From: Firmicutes bacterium CAG:882
GTDB taxonomy: Bacteria > Bacillota > Clostridia > Lachnospirales > Lachnospiraceae
Direction of reading: 5' to 3'
DNA length: 23,456 bases
Assembly: GCA_000435595.1 (NCBI GenBank)
Contig: FR895406.1
Location: forward strand, 42,193 to 65,648
Under the pieces are notes generated by a model. That model ran no database searches. It was not told where the DNA came from and was given only the letters and a program-made list of their open reading frames with translations. Made by a program: the position numbers and the translations under genes. Shown here piece by piece: positions 15,059 through 23,130 of this stretch. Position 1 is the stretch's first letter; each line of letters starts with the position of its first letter.

Positions 15059-16765
15059 TCAGCCACGCACTATTGCTTCATATACCTTAATGCCATCGAC
15101 CGCTGCGGATGTTATTCCGCCCGCATATCCCGCACCCTCACCGCACGGATATATTCCATTAATTCCAAGTGCCTGTAAAGTTTCATCTCTGCTGATGCGC
15201 ACGGGCGACGAAGTTCTTGACTCAACTCCTGCAAAAACGGCGTCCGGGTCAGCATAGCCGTGAATCTGCCTGTCAAAGCTTGTAACTCCCTCGACAAGTG
15301 CATCGCACAGCGCGTCAGGTAAAAGCTCCCTGAGATTATCCGCCTTGTATGCTCCCTTTATGCACGGCTTCACGCTATTGCCTGCAAGAGTCTCATCATC
15401 CGTAGGCTTATTATCCTTAAAATCTCCGAAGCGCTGAACCGGAATTTTTCCGCCACCGAGCTCATACGCTTTTTTCTCAAGTCTTCTCTGGAATTCTATG
15501 CCGGCAAGAACATCGTCGGAGCCGAAATCATTTCTGTCAACAGTGACAATGAGTGCTGAGTTGGCATTCCCGCTGTCACGCCCCGAATAACTCATACCGT
15601 TCACCGCAAGCCGTCCCTCCTCGGAGGAAGCGTTCACCACATATCCGCCCGGGCACATGCAGAAGGAATACACACCTCGCCCGTTGGATGCCTTGTGCGT
15701 CAGCTTGTAGCTTGCAGGCATATAATTCTTGTACTTTCCGTCGCCGAACTCATGAATATTGATGAGCTCCTGCTTATGCTCTATTCTAAGTCCTACCGCA
15801 AAAGCTTTCTGCTCCATGGCAAGCTTATCCTTTAGCATGTAGAAGGTATCCCTTGCGCTGTGTCCGATTGCAAGAACAAGGCATCCGCATGGAATTATTT
15901 CAGACCTTTTGTTTTCAAACTCACCGGCACTTTTTTCGGATGTCTGAACGGTCACATTTCGAACCTTCTTACTTATATTTCCTGTGCCGCCATCGGTATT
16001 CATACATTCCTCAATATCTATATCAACAAGCTTCGTGTTAAAGCGAACCTCTCCGCCGAGACTTTCTATCTCTTTTCTGATACTTCTGACAATATTCACA
16101 AGCCTGTCCGTTCCTATATGCGGTTTCGCATCGTATACTATGCTATCGTCCGCTCCGTGCTCCACAAATATTTCAAGCACCTTGCTTATACGTCCGTACA
16201 CCTCTTTGACCTGTGTGTTGAGCTTTCCGTCTGAGAATGTTCCCGCACCGCCCTCACCGAACTGCGCGTTCGACTCTGTGTTAAGCTTTCCGCCGTTCCA
16301 GAAATCGTTGACGGACTTTATTCTGTCCTCCACGGCCTCACCGCGCTCAATAACTATCGGTCTATAGCCTGCCCTTGCAAGCATGAGCGAGCAGAACATA
16401 CCAGCCGGTCCAAAACCGACAATGACAGGTCTCATTCCGTCCCTGCTCCTTACAGACTTCGGTTCCGTGTATTTTACAGTTTTACTTAACATAATATTGT
16501 TATTGTTAATACTTTTTATCAGTTTTTCCTCGTCGGAACCATCGAACGTCTTGCCTGCCGCATTATATACCGTTACATCAACCGAATACACGATGAAAAT
16601 ATCAGGCTTATGCCTTGAATCCACGGATTTTTTTATGATTTTATACGAAAAACTTTCTCCTTTAAGTCTCAGAGCCTTTGAGATTTTTCCCTTGAGTGCA
16701 AAGTCAAGCTGTACCACGTCAAGCGAAACCTCGGGAGAGATTTTTAACTGGTTTATTCTAATCAA
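15059..16765 (-). CDS. FAD-dependent dehydrogenase (COG2509 family)
   Basis: Predicted NAD(P)/FAD-dependent oxidoreductase with no established substrate. It has an N-terminal alpha/beta region with a basic patch, a Rossmann FAD motif VIVGFGPAGM (about 115-124), and the family signature QFGEGGAGTFSDGKLNT. The C-terminus has GEGAGYAGGITSAA, the second FAD contact. The ORF extends to an ATG at 16784-16786 without a ribosome binding site. A TTG at 16763-16765 has AAGGA 8 bases upstream and yields the typical IRINQLK N-terminus (568 residues), so I prefer it. The sequence upstream is a decayed gene, and the remnant's stop overlaps the longer ORF's ATG by four bases. A low-conservation loop (about 255-285) breaks the middle of the domain. 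Confidence 0.85.
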   Translation of the reverse strand: MIRINQLKISPEVSLDVVQLDFALKGKISKALRLKGESFSYKIIKKSVDSRHKPDIFIVYSVDVTVYNAAGKTFDGSDEEKLIKSINNNNIMLSKTVKYTEPKSVRSRDGMRPVIVGFGPAGMFCSLMLARAGYRPIVIERGEAVEDRIKSVNDFWNGGKLNTESNAQFGEGGAGTFSDGKLNTQVKEVYGRISKVLEIFVEHGADDSIVYDAKPHIGTDRLVNIVRSIRKEIESLGGEVRFNTKLVDIDIEECMNTDGGTGNISKKVRNVTVQTSEKSAGEFENKRSEIIPCGCLVLAIGHSARDTFYMLKDKLAMEQKAFAVGLRIEHKQELINIHEFGDGKYKNYMPASYKLTHKASNGRGVYSFCMCPGGYVVNASSEEGRLAVNGMSYSGRDSGNANSALIVTVDRNDFGSDDVLAGIEFQRRLEKKAYELGGGKIPVQRFGDFKDNKPTDDETLAGNSVKPCIKGAYKADNLRELLPDALCDALVEGVTSFDRQIHGYADPDAVFAGVESRTSSPVRISRDETLQALGINGIYPCGEGAGYAGGITSAAVDGIKVYEAIVRG

Positions 16766-16782
16766 AGTTATTGTCCTTTCTG

Positions 16783-17022
16783 TCATAAATTACATACGGC
16801 ATACAGCGGAATATTTTCCATCCAGCCCTGATTGATGTACTTCATTGCTGAAATCCTGACGGCTGCATCAGGATGGTATTTATCACAAAAAGCTTTCAGG
16901 CTCTGCGATTTTAGATTTCCTTCCGCCTTAACCTCTACCGGAACTATCATTTTACGAATTTTATACATTTTTTCTGACATAAATTCTGCTATGTGCAACA
17001 CTTTTTCCGACCTAGAGCTCAT
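16783..17022 (-). pseudogene. C-terminal remnant of a DUF4143-type AAA ATPase
   Basis: The 79-codon frame matches, by pattern, only the extreme C-terminus of the ATP-binding proteins that carry a DUF4143 domain: PVEVKAEGNLKSQSL, then KYHPDAAVRISA and GWMENIPLYAV. In full-length relatives (about 400 residues) this comes after an AAA P-loop domain and the nuclease-like E-x-K core. Here the P-loop and everything else are missing. The first 25 or so residues do not look like the family. The ATG overlaps the end of the upstream ORF and has only a poor ribosome binding site. I call it a truncated, non-functional remnant. Confidence 0.7.
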
Positions 17023-17404
17023 TTACCTTGATAAACGGCTGGAAATCCTCGGTGTCGGAACCTATTTTTCCACCGAATTTCGAGGTCAGGGTTTCCATGA
17101 CCTTACGAAGCACACTCTTATCGGACAAGTAATAGTCTACGGCATACACCTTCTTAATCCCGATTCCGTCAAGTACGGCAAAATCCTCCTGACGAAGATT
17201 GTCCTTCATATCCTCGAAGGTCACGGTTCCTTCATCAGTTGTCACCTCCAAGAGATTAATCTGTGTCCACACCTCAAGCTGCTTATCATCCAAAAAATCA
17301 AGTCCGGCATAAAGTATTTTTGCATCAATATTCTCAGGAAGCAGGTAGAGAAAGCTGCCCTGCTTTGGCTTTGAAATTGAAATATTTTTCGTTGTTTTTT
17401 TCAT
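17012..17404 (-). CDS. Hypothetical protein, 130 residues, family not recognised
   Basis: I do not recognise this protein. The ATG at 17402-17404 has GGAGG 5 bases upstream, while the longer ATG four codons earlier has no properly spaced site. The product is acidic and appears soluble, with no membrane segment or cysteine. A basic N-terminus (KKTTKN) is followed by alternating hydrophobic and acidic stretches. Visible segments include YLLPENIDAKILYAGLDFLD and DGIGIKKVYAVDYYLSD, and no metal or nucleotide motif is obvious. It sits between two decayed genes and overlaps the DUF4143 remnant by 11 bases. It could be an intact accessory gene or itself a late-stage remnant. The good ribosome binding site favours a real gene. 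Confidence 0.6.
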   Translation of the reverse strand: MKKTTKNISISKPKQGSFLYLLPENIDAKILYAGLDFLDDKQLEVWTQINLLEVTTDEGTVTFEDMKDNLRQEDFAVLDGIGIKKVYAVDYYLSDKSVLRKVMETLTSKFGGKIGSDTEDFQPFIKVNEL

Positions 17405-17440
17405 AGTTGCCTCCATATCCTCTGTTAATTCCCGATATCT

Positions 17441-17554
17441 TTATGACTCATTCACAAACTTACCCGTCATATGCTCCACCTCAAGTTCAAGACAGCACAC
17501 CCTGCCGCCCGAACGGCTTATTTCCTGCTTAAAACGTCTCATTTTCCTGAACAT
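17441..17554 (-). pseudogene. Pyridoxamine 5'-phosphate oxidase-like gene reduced to its two ends
   Basis: The 37-codon frame begins MFRKMRRFKQEIS, the usual N-terminus of small flavin-binding PNPOx-like proteins of Clostridia. It then jumps straight to GGRVCCLELEVEHMTGK plus FVNES, which matches their usual C-terminus. About 120 central residues, including the flavin site, are missing, yet the frame is preserved. This is best explained by one in-frame internal deletion. The upstream ribosome binding site is weak. The match is from memory of the family pattern, not from an alignment. Confidence 0.7.
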
Positions 17555-17569
17555 TATGTATATTTTCCT

Positions 17570-17665
17570 TTATGACATTGGATTGACAGAATTATTTTTC
17601 CGTCTGATAAACCATACAACAAAATCACCGAGAAGCAAAACAACCAGTACAGGTACAACCAGCAT
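17570..17665 (-). CDS. Possible small membrane peptide, 31 residues
   Basis: A short frame encodes one hydrophobic helix (MLVVPVLVVLLLGDFVVWFI) followed by RRKNN, a pattern typical of single-span small membrane proteins with a cytoplasmic tail. GAGGGG lies 11 bases before the ATG at 17663-17665, slightly far. The frame is open up to an ATG at 17740 inside the preceding flavoprotein gene, which would give 56 residues. No known family is recognised. It may be the tail of a decayed membrane protein rather than an intact gene. The rest of the stretch from about 17405 to 17706 holds only the PNPOx-like remnant and short gaps. Confidence 0.3.
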   Translation of the reverse strand: MLVVPVLVVLLLGDFVVWFIRRKNNSVNPMS

Positions 17666-17706
17666 CAGTATAAGCGCCCCTCTGCATGAAAAATCCGGAT
17701 TGCGGA

Positions 17707-19065
17707 TTATGATTGTCCGGCAGCATATCCGCTGCTCCATGCCCATTGTAGATTATATCCGCCGCAGCAGCCATCCACATCAAGCACCTCTCCGCAGAAA
17801 TACAGTCCATGGCACAGCTTCGACTCCATATTGGCTATATCAATCTCATCAAGTCTCACCCCGCCGCTGCACACCTGCGCCGACTGTGTTCCCTTAAAAT
17901 CCACCACCTCAACCGTAAAGTGCTTAAGCAGCTTTACAAGCTCAGCAGTTCTTCCACCGGATAATCTTATGAACAGTCCCATAAGCTTCCTGTTGACAAG
18001 CCCCGTAAGTGTCTCTGTAAGAGCTGCCTCATTGTCATATGAGCTGCCTCCGTGTATGCGCTTCATGTCACTTTTTAACTTATCTATGTATTCTGAGAGC
18101 TCCTTCTCGCCGTACTCAAGCATGAAGTCCAGCTCTGCCTGTACCCTTTTTTTACCCGAATCCAACGCTGCCACAGCATAGCGGCTCACCTGAAACACCG
18201 GTATTCCCGATATTCCGTTATCCGTTAGCTGCAATTCACCGCGGTCGGATGCGGCACATTCTCCATCTATAATAAGCCTTACGCTTCCCTTTGCACGAAC
18301 ACCGGAAATCTCCTTAAAAAAACCTTCCGAGCATACAAGTGATACCAATGCCGGCAAGAGCTTCACAATATGGTGTCCGAACCCGCGGGCTATATTATAG
18401 CCCAACTCACAGTTAGGTTCAGCTGCTTCCACACCCTTTCTTTCCATTCCCTGATTGCACACGCCCCCTGCTGCCGAGCCTGTTGCCACAATAAGCTTGT
18501 CCGATATGCAGGAGAACTTTCTCATCGCTGCCACATCATTAGCAGAAGCCTTATCCTTTGCCTTCTTTTTGCTTCCGTCCTTCTTCGCGTCAGCTCTTCT
18601 ATTCTCTGCTTCGACATCTCTTATCATGCCTGAAACGATGAATTCATTCCCGCTCTTTTTAACTGAAGCTATCTCACAGCCGCATATAAGCTCCACACCG
18701 TACCTTACAAGGCACTGTCTGAGACAATCAAGCACTGATGCAGCCTGCTCGCTGTATGGGTACACATAACCGTCCCTGTCCCTGACAAGCATTCCTTCCT
18801 CGCGGAAAAATTCAGTGACGGCCTTAGAATCAAAGCGTTCTATCACTCCCATGATATCCTCAGTGCTTCCGCTGTCCGTATGGTAGCAGCTTCCATCAAG
18901 CTTATAATTAGTCAGATTGCACTTGCCATTACCGGTCACAAGTATCTTTTTTCCCGGTCTTGCAAGTATCTCCAGCACCGCGACGCTTCTGCCGCTCTTT
19001 GCCGCCTGTATGGCAGCCATCATGCCGGAAGCCCCGGCACCAATCACAGCAACATCATATTTCAT
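17707..19065 (-). CDS. NAD(P)/FAD-dependent oxidoreductase, HI0933/BaiN family
   Basis: Flavoprotein of the HI0933 family (which includes BaiN). The substrate cannot be inferred here. It has 452 residues. The FAD motif VIGAGASGMMAA is at 7-18, followed by the family signature GNGKCNLTN (45-53). The C-terminus carries GLYFCGEVLDVDG and GGYNLQWAWSSG, also diagnostic. Two segments are unusual: a lysine-rich, low-complexity insert (about 152-185), and an altered ATGG region where ATGSAAGG (195-201) is followed by an insertion of about 18 residues before LGYNIARGFGH. The start overlaps the upstream gene's stop by 4 bases and has GGAGG at 10 bases. This suggests co-expression with the BofC-like gene. 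Confidence 0.88.
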   Translation of the reverse strand: MKYDVAVIGAGASGMMAAIQAAKSGRSVAVLEILARPGKKILVTGNGKCNLTNYKLDGSCYHTDSGSTEDIMGVIERFDSKAVTEFFREEGMLVRDRDGYVYPYSEQAASVLDCLRQCLVRYGVELICGCEIASVKKSGNEFIVSGMIRDVEAENRRADAKKDGSKKKAKDKASANDVAAMRKFSCISDKLIVATGSAAGGVCNQGMERKGVEAAEPNCELGYNIARGFGHHIVKLLPALVSLVCSEGFFKEISGVRAKGSVRLIIDGECAASDRGELQLTDNGISGIPVFQVSRYAVAALDSGKKRVQAELDFMLEYGEKELSEYIDKLKSDMKRIHGGSSYDNEAALTETLTGLVNRKLMGLFIRLSGGRTAELVKLLKHFTVEVVDFKGTQSAQVCSGGVRLDEIDIANMESKLCHGLYFCGEVLDVDGCCGGYNLQWAWSSGYAAGQS

Positions 19066-19664
19066 GAAGTGTGGTCCTCCAAAAATTCGTATAATTCTTC
19101 CAAATCTTTTATCTGCATGCCGACATATATCTCCCTCTGCAAATCAATTGGCAGATCTGTGACATCAATATCCGTGTAATCATATATTGTCACAAAATCC
19201 TCATAATATACTACCACGCGGCCGTCAAGCGCATACAGTATGAAGTTCTCCGTCATGCTGTATGTCGGCACGTCATAGCTCTTTCTTATGACAATTCTCT
19301 CTGCCGAAAATTCAAGCAGGCTTATAGAACTTATGCCCCTCTGTACATCCTCATCCTCCGGATCTTCCATATATCTTCTGAGAGTTTCTGCATAGGCTGC
19401 TCTGTTAAGCCCCAATACATCTATGGACGGTACAATCGTATAACTTTCCGTCGTATGAGTATTTATATCGTATTCCTCAACCACAATATCAGTGTCACGT
19501 CTGACAACCGCTTCCTCCACGGCACCCGCCTGCCTCACCTCATAATAATCTCTGGCAGACTCAACTTCACGGCTGCCCCTGACAATAGTGCAATATCCTA
19601 TATAATAACAGGTTATAAATAATGTCGTAAGAGTAACAAAGCAGATAATATACAATTTCCGCAT
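19062..19664 (-). CDS. Membrane-anchored protein with BofC-like C-terminal region
   Basis: A 200-residue protein with one N-terminal membrane helix (about 3-22) behind a basic start (MRK), so the rest is probably outside the cytoplasm. The last 60 or so residues follow the pattern of the BofC C-terminal domain: a beta strand ending in DGRVVVYYE, then DIDVTDLP, a short helix, and GMQIKDLEELYEFLE. In Bacillus, BofC controls sigma-K processing in the intermembrane space by inhibiting the SpoIVB protease. A similar role here is only inference, because the match is by pattern and the N-terminal region is not recognisable. An ATG three codons upstream is too close to the AAAGG site, so 19662-19664 is preferred. 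It overlaps the following flavoprotein gene. Confidence 0.7.
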   Translation of the reverse strand: MRKLYIICFVTLTTLFITCYYIGYCTIVRGSREVESARDYYEVRQAGAVEEAVVRRDTDIVVEEYDINTHTTESYTIVPSIDVLGLNRAAYAETLRRYMEDPEDEDVQRGISSISLLEFSAERIVIRKSYDVPTYSMTENFILYALDGRVVVYYEDFVTIYDYTDIDVTDLPIDLQREIYVGMQIKDLEELYEFLEDHTS

Positions 19665-19718
19665 TCTGCACATCCTTTCCGCGAAACTACTTTTTTGTAT
19701 ATTGTCTGCCCAAAATCA

Positions 19719-20117
19719 CTATTTTATTCTGTCACCTGTAAAAAAATATGGTATTGAGTCAAAGAACGGAATTGAAAGCTCTCCCTCTTCCTTATCCTCC
19801 AAATACAACATCCCGTCCTTATCCATGAACTCGCCCACGAACTGACGGCATATTCCGCATGGGTACGCATACTCTCCGGTGGAACACACAACCGCTATAG
19901 CTTTAAAATGCTTAGCTCCTTCAGATACCGCCTTTACCGCTGCCGTTCTCTCAGCACATATTGCTGCACCGTACGATGAATTCTCGATATTACAGCCCCC
20001 GAAAATTCTTCCGTCGTCCGTCAAAATTGCAGCTCCCACATTGAACTTAGAATACGGTGTATACGCATTCTTCATATATTCCTTAGCCTTGCTTATAAGT
20101 GATTCTCTCTCTGTCAT
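19719..20117 (-). CDS. cdd: Cytidine deaminase
   Basis: Salvage enzyme that converts cytidine and deoxycytidine to uridine forms. It has 132 residues, the length of the homotetrameric bacterial class. Zinc ligands and the catalytic glutamate are in CAERTA (Cys54, Glu56) and PCGICRQ (Cys87, Cys90). The substrate motif NIENSSYG (43-50) is intact. The ATG follows GAGGAG. It lies 27 bases after ybeY, as often seen in Firmicutes, and 54 bases before the BofC-like gene. Confidence 0.97.
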   Translation of the reverse strand: MTERESLISKAKEYMKNAYTPYSKFNVGAAILTDDGRIFGGCNIENSSYGAAICAERTAAVKAVSEGAKHFKAIAVVCSTGEYAYPCGICRQFVGEFMDKDGMLYLEDKEEGELSIPFFDSIPYFFTGDRIK

Positions 20118-20144
20118 AAAAATCTCCTCATTAAATCATTTAAT

Positions 20145-20642
20145 TTAATCTCTTGTTATTCCTATATTGGCAAGAATTTCCTCCTGCCCTTTTTCCATAA
20201 CTGCAGCTTCATCAGGTGTCATGTGGTCATATCCGAACAAATGAAGCATACTGTGGGCTGTGAGAAATGCAAGCTCTCTCTTTGGTGAGTGTCCGTACTT
20301 CTCAGCCTGCTCATACACCTTCTCAACTGATATGACAATATCTCCAAGCATCAGTTCCCCGCTCTCAGGATTAAAGCAGTCATCCCTCTCCTCAAGGAAA
20401 TCAAACTCACCTGCCTCCTCATAGTCCACAAGTGGAAACGAAAGCACATCTGTCGGATTATCAATGTTTCTAAACTGCTTATTTATGGAATGTATCGACT
20501 CATTATCTGTCAGAGTCACACTTACCTCAGCTTCGTAAGGACATGCCTTATAATCCATAGCCTGGTTTATAACATCCTCAATAACCTTTTTGTAATCAAA
20601 GTCAAAATCAACATTTGTCTCCTCTTCAATCGTAATAGTCAT
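20145..20642 (-). CDS. ybeY: Endoribonuclease YbeY (16S rRNA 3'-end maturation)
   Basis: Single-strand-specific metallo-RNase involved in 16S rRNA 3' processing and ribosome quality control. It has 165 residues. The zinc motif H-x3-H-x5-H is visible as HSMLHLFGYDH (His130, His134, His140). The conserved segments NPTDVLSFP (62-70) and LGDIVIS (99-105) also match the family. The start has a strong GGAGG 7 bases upstream. It lies 15 bases after phoH, the usual phoH-ybeY order. Confidence 0.97.
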   Translation of the reverse strand: MTITIEEETNVDFDFDYKKVIEDVINQAMDYKACPYEAEVSVTLTDNESIHSINKQFRNIDNPTDVLSFPLVDYEEAGEFDFLEERDDCFNPESGELMLGDIVISVEKVYEQAEKYGHSPKRELAFLTAHSMLHLFGYDHMTPDEAAVMEKGQEEILANIGITRD

Positions 20643-20657
20643 CTCAAAACCTCCAAA

Positions 20658-21623
20658 TCACTGTTTTCTTCTGTTTTCATAATCATCATATGCCTTTACA
20701 ATCTTTTGAACCAGCGGATGACGCACGACATCCGAGCTTGTAAGACGGCATATGGCAATCTCATTGACATTTTTAAGAACCTTAAGCGCGGTGTCAAGAC
20801 CACTCGCCTGGTCATGAGGAAGATCCTTCTGTGTAAGGTCACCTGTGATAACAACCTTAGAACCGAAACCTATTCTGGTGAGAAACATCTTCATCTGTGC
20901 AGGTGTCGTGTTCTGCGCTTCATCAAGAATGATAAATGCATTGTCAAGAGTTCTTCCTCTCATATATGCGAGAGGAGCAACCTCTATCAGCCCCTTCTCC
21001 ATATTGTGAAGGAAACTCTCAGCTCCCATAATCTGGTATAGCGCATCATACAGAGGTCTTAAATACGGGTCAACCTTGCTCTGCATATCACCCGGAAGAA
21101 ATCCCAGCTTCTCACCTGCCTCTATCGCCGGACGTGTGAGGATTATTCTGTTCACCTCATTATTTTTAAAAGCATTTATCGCCATAGCCATCGCAAGATA
21201 TGTCTTACCCGTGCCGGCAGGTCCGACGCCGAACACAATCATTCTCTTTTTTATGGCATCAACATATTCCTTCTGTCCGATAGTCTTAGGCTTAATAGGC
21301 TTGCCGAGCACCGTTCTTGCAATGACATCGGCATCAAGCTCGGATATAGCCTCTGCCTTATCCTCAAATGCAAGGCTTATTGCATAATCGACATTCTGTT
21401 CCGTGATTGTATTCCCGCGTCTGGCAAGCTCGAGAAGCTGTGCAAACACCGCTGCCGCTCTCGTCACTGCGCCCTCTGCACCGACAAGCTTAATCTCGCT
21501 GTCCCTTGCTATAATTGTAACCTTCAGAGTTCTCTCTATCTTCTTTACATATGCATCACAGCTTCCGAATATATTACTGCTGTGTTCTGCCGGTATGTCC
21601 ACAACCTTTTCAATTATACTCAA
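20658..21623 (-). CDS. PhoH family ATPase
   Basis: PhoH-like P-loop ATPase, probably an RNA-linked NTPase; its exact role is not established. It has 321 residues. An N-terminal KH-like nucleic-acid-binding region (about 30-75) precedes Walker A GPAGTGKT (134-141), DEAQNTTPAQMKMFLTR (about 234-250) and GDLTQKDLP. The only start that gives the normal N-terminus is a TTG at 21621-21623, with GGGAGG about 9 bases upstream. It overlaps the end of yqfD by 14 bases. The order yqfC-yqfD-phoH-ybeY is a familiar Firmicute arrangement. Confidence 0.95.
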   Translation of the reverse strand: MSIIEKVVDIPAEHSSNIFGSCDAYVKKIERTLKVTIIARDSEIKLVGAEGAVTRAAAVFAQLLELARRGNTITEQNVDYAISLAFEDKAEAISELDADVIARTVLGKPIKPKTIGQKEYVDAIKKRMIVFGVGPAGTGKTYLAMAMAINAFKNNEVNRIILTRPAIEAGEKLGFLPGDMQSKVDPYLRPLYDALYQIMGAESFLHNMEKGLIEVAPLAYMRGRTLDNAFIILDEAQNTTPAQMKMFLTRIGFGSKVVITGDLTQKDLPHDQASGLDTALKVLKNVNEIAICRLTSSDVVRHPLVQKIVKAYDDYENRRKQ

Positions 21624-22818
21624 TACTTATTTCCTCCCTGCCGCATTCGGACTCAATCACATACACCGACCCCGACATCTGCGCTTGTTCATCATTAATA
21701 GATATTGTAACATTATTTTCTATAATTTGAATACCCTTTTCCTCTATTTTTTGCAAATAGTATGTGAAATTCTGCTCCAGAATATTTTCCATCTCCTCAT
21801 CCGTATAAAGTGACTCCTTAAGAGTGTATTCCTTATGTATTGTCGTATCGGCACCAAACGGCAGATAAAAATCCTGATAAAGACACAGATTGCTGCTGTT
21901 TGTCACAACATCCTTATATTCATATTTTTCATTGTACATATTAAACGGCATGGTAAAATTAAACATTCTGATGTCTACACTCTTATAACTGTGTCCGCTA
22001 TATTCTTTTTTTATGTATCTGCGGTCAAGAATGTCATTATATGAAAACTCAACCAAAAGCCTGACATCACCATCCGCATATACGTTTTTCTCCTTTATGG
22101 GCTGGTATGCCTCGTCAAGTGTAACAACCCTGCCGCTGATAAGCACATCACCTTTTTTTACGGCATCCGCTTTTTTCACGACAGGCGTTCCGCTTCTTGC
22201 CACTATATCGTACACAACGCCATCATACAATGAGACAATATCGGACGGTGTTGTAAGCGTGGTTTCAGTCACTTTACCATAATCCGTCTCATCCTGATTT
22301 TCACGCACATCAATATCTAGCGATGTCCCATGCACCGCTGCCGACACCCATATTATATTGTCAAAATCCCGCCTTATCTGTGCCTCAAGCTCCTCACAAT
22401 CTATCTCACTTATACGCGTCCCGTATGCTATGCCATTTTCCCTTAAATATCTGTACAATGTATCATCCGAGTTCATGTGGTTGCCGTCAAGCCTTATATT
22501 CCATACAAAACGCCCAAGTATCATTATTACCGCCGCAAACAGTATAATTCCCGCTATGAAAAACTGACGCTTTAACACTCCGCCAACCATAAACGGAAAG
22601 CCCTTTTTTTCTCTCATTTTTATATGCGGTCTGGTCTTTTTTACAATCGGTTTCAGCTTATAATAATCGTCTATGGAAGTGGTAAATATACACTTTTCCC
22701 CGTCAGGATACAGCTTGTGAATCCGTATTCCTCTGTTGGCGCACAAATTAAAAAAACGCTCCGCACAGAGCGATTCTATCTCTAACACAGTATAGCCCTT
22801 AAACCATAAAATCCCCAT
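21610..22818 (-). CDS. yqfD: Sporulation protein YqfD
   Basis: Membrane protein of the sporulation-linked YqfD family. In Bacillus it is under sigma-E control in the mother cell. It has 402 residues: an N-terminal cytoplasmic part of about 80 residues, one membrane helix (about 86-107), and a large outer domain in which the VRENQDETD segment and the VKKGDVLISG stretch resemble the family. The first 60 residues include the typical WFKGYTVLEIES. The ATG has GGAG 10 bases upstream. It lies 19 bases after yqfC and overlaps phoH. Confidence 0.93.
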   Translation of the reverse strand: MGILWFKGYTVLEIESLCAERFFNLCANRGIRIHKLYPDGEKCIFTTSIDDYYKLKPIVKKTRPHIKMREKKGFPFMVGGVLKRQFFIAGIILFAAVIMILGRFVWNIRLDGNHMNSDDTLYRYLRENGIAYGTRISEIDCEELEAQIRRDFDNIIWVSAAVHGTSLDIDVRENQDETDYGKVTETTLTTPSDIVSLYDGVVYDIVARSGTPVVKKADAVKKGDVLISGRVVTLDEAYQPIKEKNVYADGDVRLLVEFSYNDILDRRYIKKEYSGHSYKSVDIRMFNFTMPFNMYNEKYEYKDVVTNSSNLCLYQDFYLPFGADTTIHKEYTLKESLYTDEEMENILEQNFTYYLQKIEEKGIQIIENNVTISINDEQAQMSGSVYVIESECGREEISIEYN

Positions 22819-22837
22819 ATTTTGTCATCTCCAAATG

Positions 22838-23092
22838 CTATTTAAGCTGTATCGAATGGATTCTCCCTTTAATCATAATCTCCCCATCGCCAAAATACTC
22901 CACATGCAGTCTCTCCCCTGCAACAACGATGAATCCCTCTTTCACACGAAGTCTTAACGTGTCCGGACTCAACTCCTTGATAGCTTCAAAACCCTCCACA
23001 AAAAGCTGTCTGCTCCCGACGGTAGTAAGATTATATTCCTTAAACACCGCATCCCGCGGAATAAACATGGCCTCTAACAGCTCTTTTTTCAT
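22838..23092 (-). CDS. yqfC: Sporulation protein YqfC
   Basis: Small protein of the YabP/YqfC family, sporulation-associated and partner gene of yqfD. It has 84 residues. The recognisable pattern is an N-terminal PRDAVFKEYNLTTVGSRQL segment, followed by beta-rich LRLRVKEGFIVVAGERL and the C-terminal GDGEIMIKGRIHSIQL. The ATG follows CAGGAGGG. It is the first gene after the rpsU terminator. Confidence 0.9.
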   Translation of the reverse strand: MKKELLEAMFIPRDAVFKEYNLTTVGSRQLFVEGFEAIKELSPDTLRLRVKEGFIVVAGERLHVEYFGDGEIMIKGRIHSIQLK

Positions 23093-23130
23093 CTGATTCC
23101 CTCCTGTTTACTCCGGCAAATTCTTACATA

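Noticed and set aside
15860..16367. Plus-strand ORFs of about 125 codons opposite the COG2509 gene
   Set aside because: They are mirror images of a conserved coding region, with no start signals and no family pattern.
16783..17404. Overlapping pair as a toxin-antitoxin module
   Set aside because: Size and 11-base overlap look suggestive, but the second ORF matches the C-terminus of DUF4143 ATPases and has no proper ribosome binding site.
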